Below, one piece after another: positions 41,541-44,003 of a stretch of 44,003 nucleotides of DNA (its first letter is position 1; every line of letters starts with the position of its first letter). This DNA is from Acidimicrobiales bacterium. GTDB lineage: Bacteria > Actinomycetota > Acidimicrobiia > Acidimicrobiales > AC-9. A program made the position numbers and the translations under genes. The notes under the pieces were generated by a model that saw only the letters and a program-made list of their open reading frames with translations, searched no databases and was not told the origin of the DNA. The stretch is from assembly GCA_036270875.1 (NCBI GenBank), contig DATBBR010000096.1, positions 1-44,003 on the forward strand, given 5' to 3'.

Positions 41541-41564
41541 CCGGGAGGTACTAGTACCTTCCGG
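41541..41564. promoter_or_regulatory. 24-bp near-perfect palindrome, likely operator
   Basis: The central AGGTACTAGTACCT (41546-41559) is a perfect 14-bp palindrome; arms extend to 24 bp (CCGG at both ends) with one G/T mismatch. It lies between the divergent livHM operon and the surface-protein gene, just upstream of a TATGCT sequence (41576-41581) that could be a -10 element for the plus strand. Its GGTACTAGTACC core matches GGTMCTAGKACC, shared with the site at 2445-2456. The protein that binds is unknown. Confidence 0.6.
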
Positions 41565-41675
41565 GCAGAAGGGTCTATGCTGCCCAACTCGTAGCGAGAT
41601 GGGCCCGTCGAGCACGCCGGCGGCGGGCGGGCGACCGGGGGGCGCTGGGGCCGCGGCGTGAGGAAGAGGATGGTG

Positions 41676-43202
41676 ATGGGGAGCCGGGGGAAGGCGAGCC
41701 GCGGACGGCGCAGCCGGGCTCGGTCGGCCGTAAGCCGACTGGTGGTGGCCACCGCTGCCGCCGGCCTGACGACACCGTTCGGGATCGGAGGGGCGAGCCG
41801 GGTAGCCGCCGATACCTCCGCCCCGGCCACGAACACCAACCCGACCATCTTCGCCAGCTCGTTCTCCGCCCAGGCCCTCGTGCCGACCACACAGGCCACG
41901 CTCCAGTTGGACGACTCGTACGCCTGGGTACACGGCTTCTTCAACAAGGGTCAGCCCGATCTGCCCGTCAACGCGGCGGAGTACTCCGAGATCTTCGATC
42001 CCGGGTTCCTGGGCGGAGCGGTGCTCTTCGCCGCTGCAACCGACCCGACGCCCCTGTCCGATCCGAACAATTTCCCGGGCTACGCCTTCGCCTCGTATCC
42101 CGTCCCGCAGAACCAGCAGACCATCCAGAAGTGCGTCAGCCCCACCAGCAAGGTCGCGGCGCCGTGCACGGCGGCGTCGCCGGACCAGGCCGTGTCGGTC
42201 ATCGACCCGACGGCTCCCAAGGGGAGCTCGTTCGTCACGGCCACAGGTCCGGGTGGCGGAGGCAGCCCGAGCGGTGTCTTCACCGGCGCCAGCAACCAGT
42301 CGATCCAGGACGCCTCGGTGGTCGAGGATGCCTCGGCGGCGGGCCACGACGTGGCCATTGCCCTGCCAGGAGGCCAGACGTTGGCGGTCTCGGGGTTCAA
42401 GGCCCTCGCCAGCGCCAAGGCCAATTCCCAGGGCGTCGTCGGCGGCACCGCCACCTGCACGATCGGCAGCATCACGGCGCTGGGCCAGACGGTGGCAGCC
42501 GGTCCTGGCGGCCAGGTCGACCTGTCGAAGGTTGATCCGCTCCTGGCCCAGCTCGGCCAGGTCACTGGTCAGAAGATCTCCATGACGGCCGCTCCCAAAC
42601 CGACGATCTCCCCTGGTGACCACAAGATCGAGAGCACCTGCTCCGGCCCGACGTTGACAATCGGCAACCCGCTGCCGGGTCCGCTGGGGACGCTCAACGT
42701 CGGTCAGACCTTCATCCTCGGGACCGCCGACGTGAGCGTTGGTGCGAGCCAGCCCCTCGGCGGAGGTGATCTCGGCTCGGTGATCTCCTCGGGAAGCACC
42801 GTCGCTCCGGGTGGCGGGACAGTGGACAGCGGCGCACCAGGTGCGCCGGCGTCCACGGGGACCGACACGTCCGCGGGAGTCGGAGGCGCGTCGCCGAGCG
42901 CCGACACCGGTGGTTTGGCCGCTGCCGGCTCGCCCGGTCTCACCTCGGCTGGGACCAGTAGCCCGACCGCGCCGGGCGCTCCTGGAGGGAGCCCCCAATC
43001 GGGTCAGGGTGCGTCGGGCGGCGGAGGCTCCACGCCGCTGCAGTACCGTCCGGCGTCGTCCAACACGCCGTCGCAGGGCTGGCTCACCTTCCTCCTCACC
43101 ATGCTGTCGGGTCTGGTGATCCTGGGAACGGCCTTCGGGATCGGTGGGACGATCAGCCGGATGGCCAGGGCGTGGCGCAACTCCGTTTCACCCCTGGGCT
43201 GA
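41676..43202 (+). CDS. Large exported, C-terminally anchored protein of unknown function
   Basis: 508 residues from ATG 41676, chosen because AAGAGGA lies about 6 nt upstream; GTG 41658 and ATG 41670 in the same frame are alternatives. A strongly basic N-region and a moderately hydrophobic stretch (SRLVVATAAAGLTTPFGI) followed by GASRVAADTSA suggest export. The middle is Gly/Ser/Thr-rich with two Cys-containing segments (KCVSPTSKVAAPC; ATCTIGS with ESTCSG). Residues about 370-465 are a Gly/Ser/Ala/Pro spacer. Near the C-terminus WLTFLLTMLSGLVILGTAFGIGG is a membrane segment followed by basic residues. No domain recognised. It may be a surface or adhesion protein expressed divergently from the transporter operon. 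Confidence 0.72.
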   Translation: MGSRGKASRGRRSRARSAVSRLVVATAAAGLTTPFGIGGASRVAADTSAPATNTNPTIFASSFSAQALVPTTQATLQLDDSYAWVHGFFNKGQPDLPVNAAEYSEIFDPGFLGGAVLFAAATDPTPLSDPNNFPGYAFASYPVPQNQQTIQKCVSPTSKVAAPCTAASPDQAVSVIDPTAPKGSSFVTATGPGGGGSPSGVFTGASNQSIQDASVVEDASAAGHDVAIALPGGQTLAVSGFKALASAKANSQGVVGGTATCTIGSITALGQTVAAGPGGQVDLSKVDPLLAQLGQVTGQKISMTAAPKPTISPGDHKIESTCSGPTLTIGNPLPGPLGTLNVGQTFILGTADVSVGASQPLGGGDLGSVISSGSTVAPGGGTVDSGAPGAPASTGTDTSAGVGGASPSADTGGLAAAGSPGLTSAGTSSPTAPGAPGGSPQSGQGASGGGGSTPLQYRPASSNTPSQGWLTFLLTMLSGLVILGTAFGIGGTISRMARAWRNSVSPLG

Positions 43203-43221
43203 GCCCGGAGTCGCAGCCGCG

Positions 43222-44003
43222 TCAGCGGTTGCGGACCGACTCGAGCTGGCGTACCTCGAAGTGGCGGATGGTGCCCTGGGTGCGCAGGGCGGCGAGGTCG
43301 CCGTGGGCACCGGCCAGCGACCAGGTGGCGGTCCACACCTCGACGACCGTCACGTCATAGCGACCCACGTTGTCCCAGGCATGCGTGATCTGCCCGTCGG
43401 GCCAGGGCGCGCCGGCGGTGTCGTACGGGCCCTGCGCGCCGCTGCCGTCTCCCCAGTCGACGAGGAACGTCCCGCGGGCGGCGATGGTGAGCGCGCCCAG
43501 GGGGGTCGGGTTCGAGAACTGGCGGGTGGTGGGGGCGTGCGTCTCGAGGTAGCCGAGCTTGCCGGCGAGGGCATAACCGGGGGCGATGCTCGGCGCCGGA
43601 CGCCCGAGCAGGTCGGTGCCGTGCAGGGCCCAGAAGGATCCGGCCACCGCCGCCGGCGGCAGCGCCGGCGCCGCCGCTGGGCCTGGGGTGTTCGCCGCCG
43701 GGGGCGCACCAGGACAGAGGAGGTAGTTGCCGACGAGGGTCTGCCAGCGGTGCTCGTAGGCGTTGTTGATGCCGGTCGCGACATCCGAGTTGCTCGTCGA
43801 TCGGTCCTGCACGGTGATGCAGAAGCCACCACCACCGTTGTCGGTCAGGTACGGCACCGCCGCCGGATAGATAGTCGGCGTCGGCCCGCTCGCCGCCACC
43901 ACGCGCGGCGCCGCCGCCTGCGGTTGTGCGGCGGGCCCAGCCTCCGGCGCCGCGGGCGCGGGTCCTCCCGGCGAACCGCCAGACACGGAGTACTGAATAC
44001 TCC
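43222..44003 (-). CDS. Secreted PKD-like protein, partial (5' end beyond window)
   Basis: The frame stays open to the right edge with no stop (residues before the GTG at 43986 read SIQYS), so the true start probably lies outside. About 260 residues are visible. The N-terminal part is Pro/Ala-rich; then YLTDNGGGGFCITVQDRSTSN; a second Pro/Ala spacer; and a domain with RGTFLVDWGDGSGAQGPYDT and ITHAWDNVGRYDVTVVEVWT, which looks like a PKD or bacterial Ig-like fold (WGDGS ... YDVTV). It is probably extracellular. It ends 19 bp from the convergent surface-protein stop. Function unknown. Confidence 0.7.
   Translation of the reverse strand, partial: SIQYSVSGGSPGGPAPAAPEAGPAAQPQAAAPRVVAASGPTPTIYPAAVPYLTDNGGGGFCITVQDRSTSNSDVATGINNAYEHRWQTLVGNYLLCPGAPPAANTPGPAAAPALPPAAVAGSFWALHGTDLLGRPAPSIAPGYALAGKLGYLETHAPTTRQFSNPTPLGALTIAARGTFLVDWGDGSGAQGPYDTAGAPWPDGQITHAWDNVGRYDVTVVEVWTATWSLAGAHGDLAALRTQGTIRHFEVRQLESVRNR

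Overview
The window is a GC-rich (about 70% by eye) chromosomal segment of an actinobacterium. Frequent GTG starts, an MptB-like GT-C mannosyltransferase and the phosphotransferase/DUF6285 pair fit Actinobacteria. An uncultured Acidimicrobiia-like lineage is my best guess, but nothing here proves the class. No tRNA, rRNA, insertion sequence, phage gene or CRISPR array was seen, and no gene-free stretch exceeds 300 bases.

Layout. 1-2412: the end of an amidohydrolase, then an overlapping GAF histidine kinase/LuxR-type response regulator pair. 2413-4316: a spacer with two inverted repeats, then an SDR reductase overlapping a divergent QueA-like gene. 4313-7428 (minus): a NUDIX - nucleotidyltransferase - MptB-type mannosyltransferase group, probably envelope glycan metabolism. 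7517-12062: SDR, secreted HEIGH metalloprotease, aldehyde dehydrogenase, a large imperfect inverted repeat, and a secreted phosphoesterase.

12140-32385 is a corrinoid biosynthesis island of 18 cobalamin genes. A minus-strand operon (cobI, cobM, cbiD, cbiET, cbiGH, ferredoxin, cbiC, cbiX) lies behind a cobalamin riboswitch at about 19439-19565. A plus-strand operon (cbiZ, cobU, cobS, cbiB, cobD-like, cobQ, cobN, chlI-chlD fusion) lies behind a second cobalamin riboswitch at about 21640-21795. Between them, cobO and cobB run on the minus strand with no riboswitch visible ahead of them. Most junctions are 1-8 nt stop/start overlaps, largely GTGA. The island makes most of the corrin ring by the early-cobalt route (CbiX, CbiG, CbiD), amidates and adenosylates it (CobB, CobO, CobQ), attaches the aminopropanol arm (CobD-like, CbiB) and assembles the nucleotide loop (CobU, CobS). 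It also encodes a late-type chelatase set (CobN plus ChlID) and a salvage amidohydrolase (CbiZ). Not seen here: uroporphyrinogen methyltransferase, precorrin-2 dehydrogenase, precorrin-6A reductase (CbiJ/CobK) and CobT.

32391-34872: a SnoaL-like protein, an APH-type phosphotransferase and a DUF6285-GNAT fusion. 34869-41401 (minus): a branched-chain-amino-acid-type ABC transporter with fused LivH-LivM permease, LivG, LivF, a membrane-anchored binding protein and a small membrane protein. 41402-44003: a regulatory spacer with a strong palindrome, a large surface protein of unknown function, and a partial PKD-like secreted protein.

The most interesting items are the second, divergent riboswitch; the pair of palindromes sharing GGTMCTAGKACC about 39 kb apart; the coexistence of CbiX with CobN/ChlID; the QueA homologue lacking signature motifs; and a 43-residue basic small ORF divergent from cobI.
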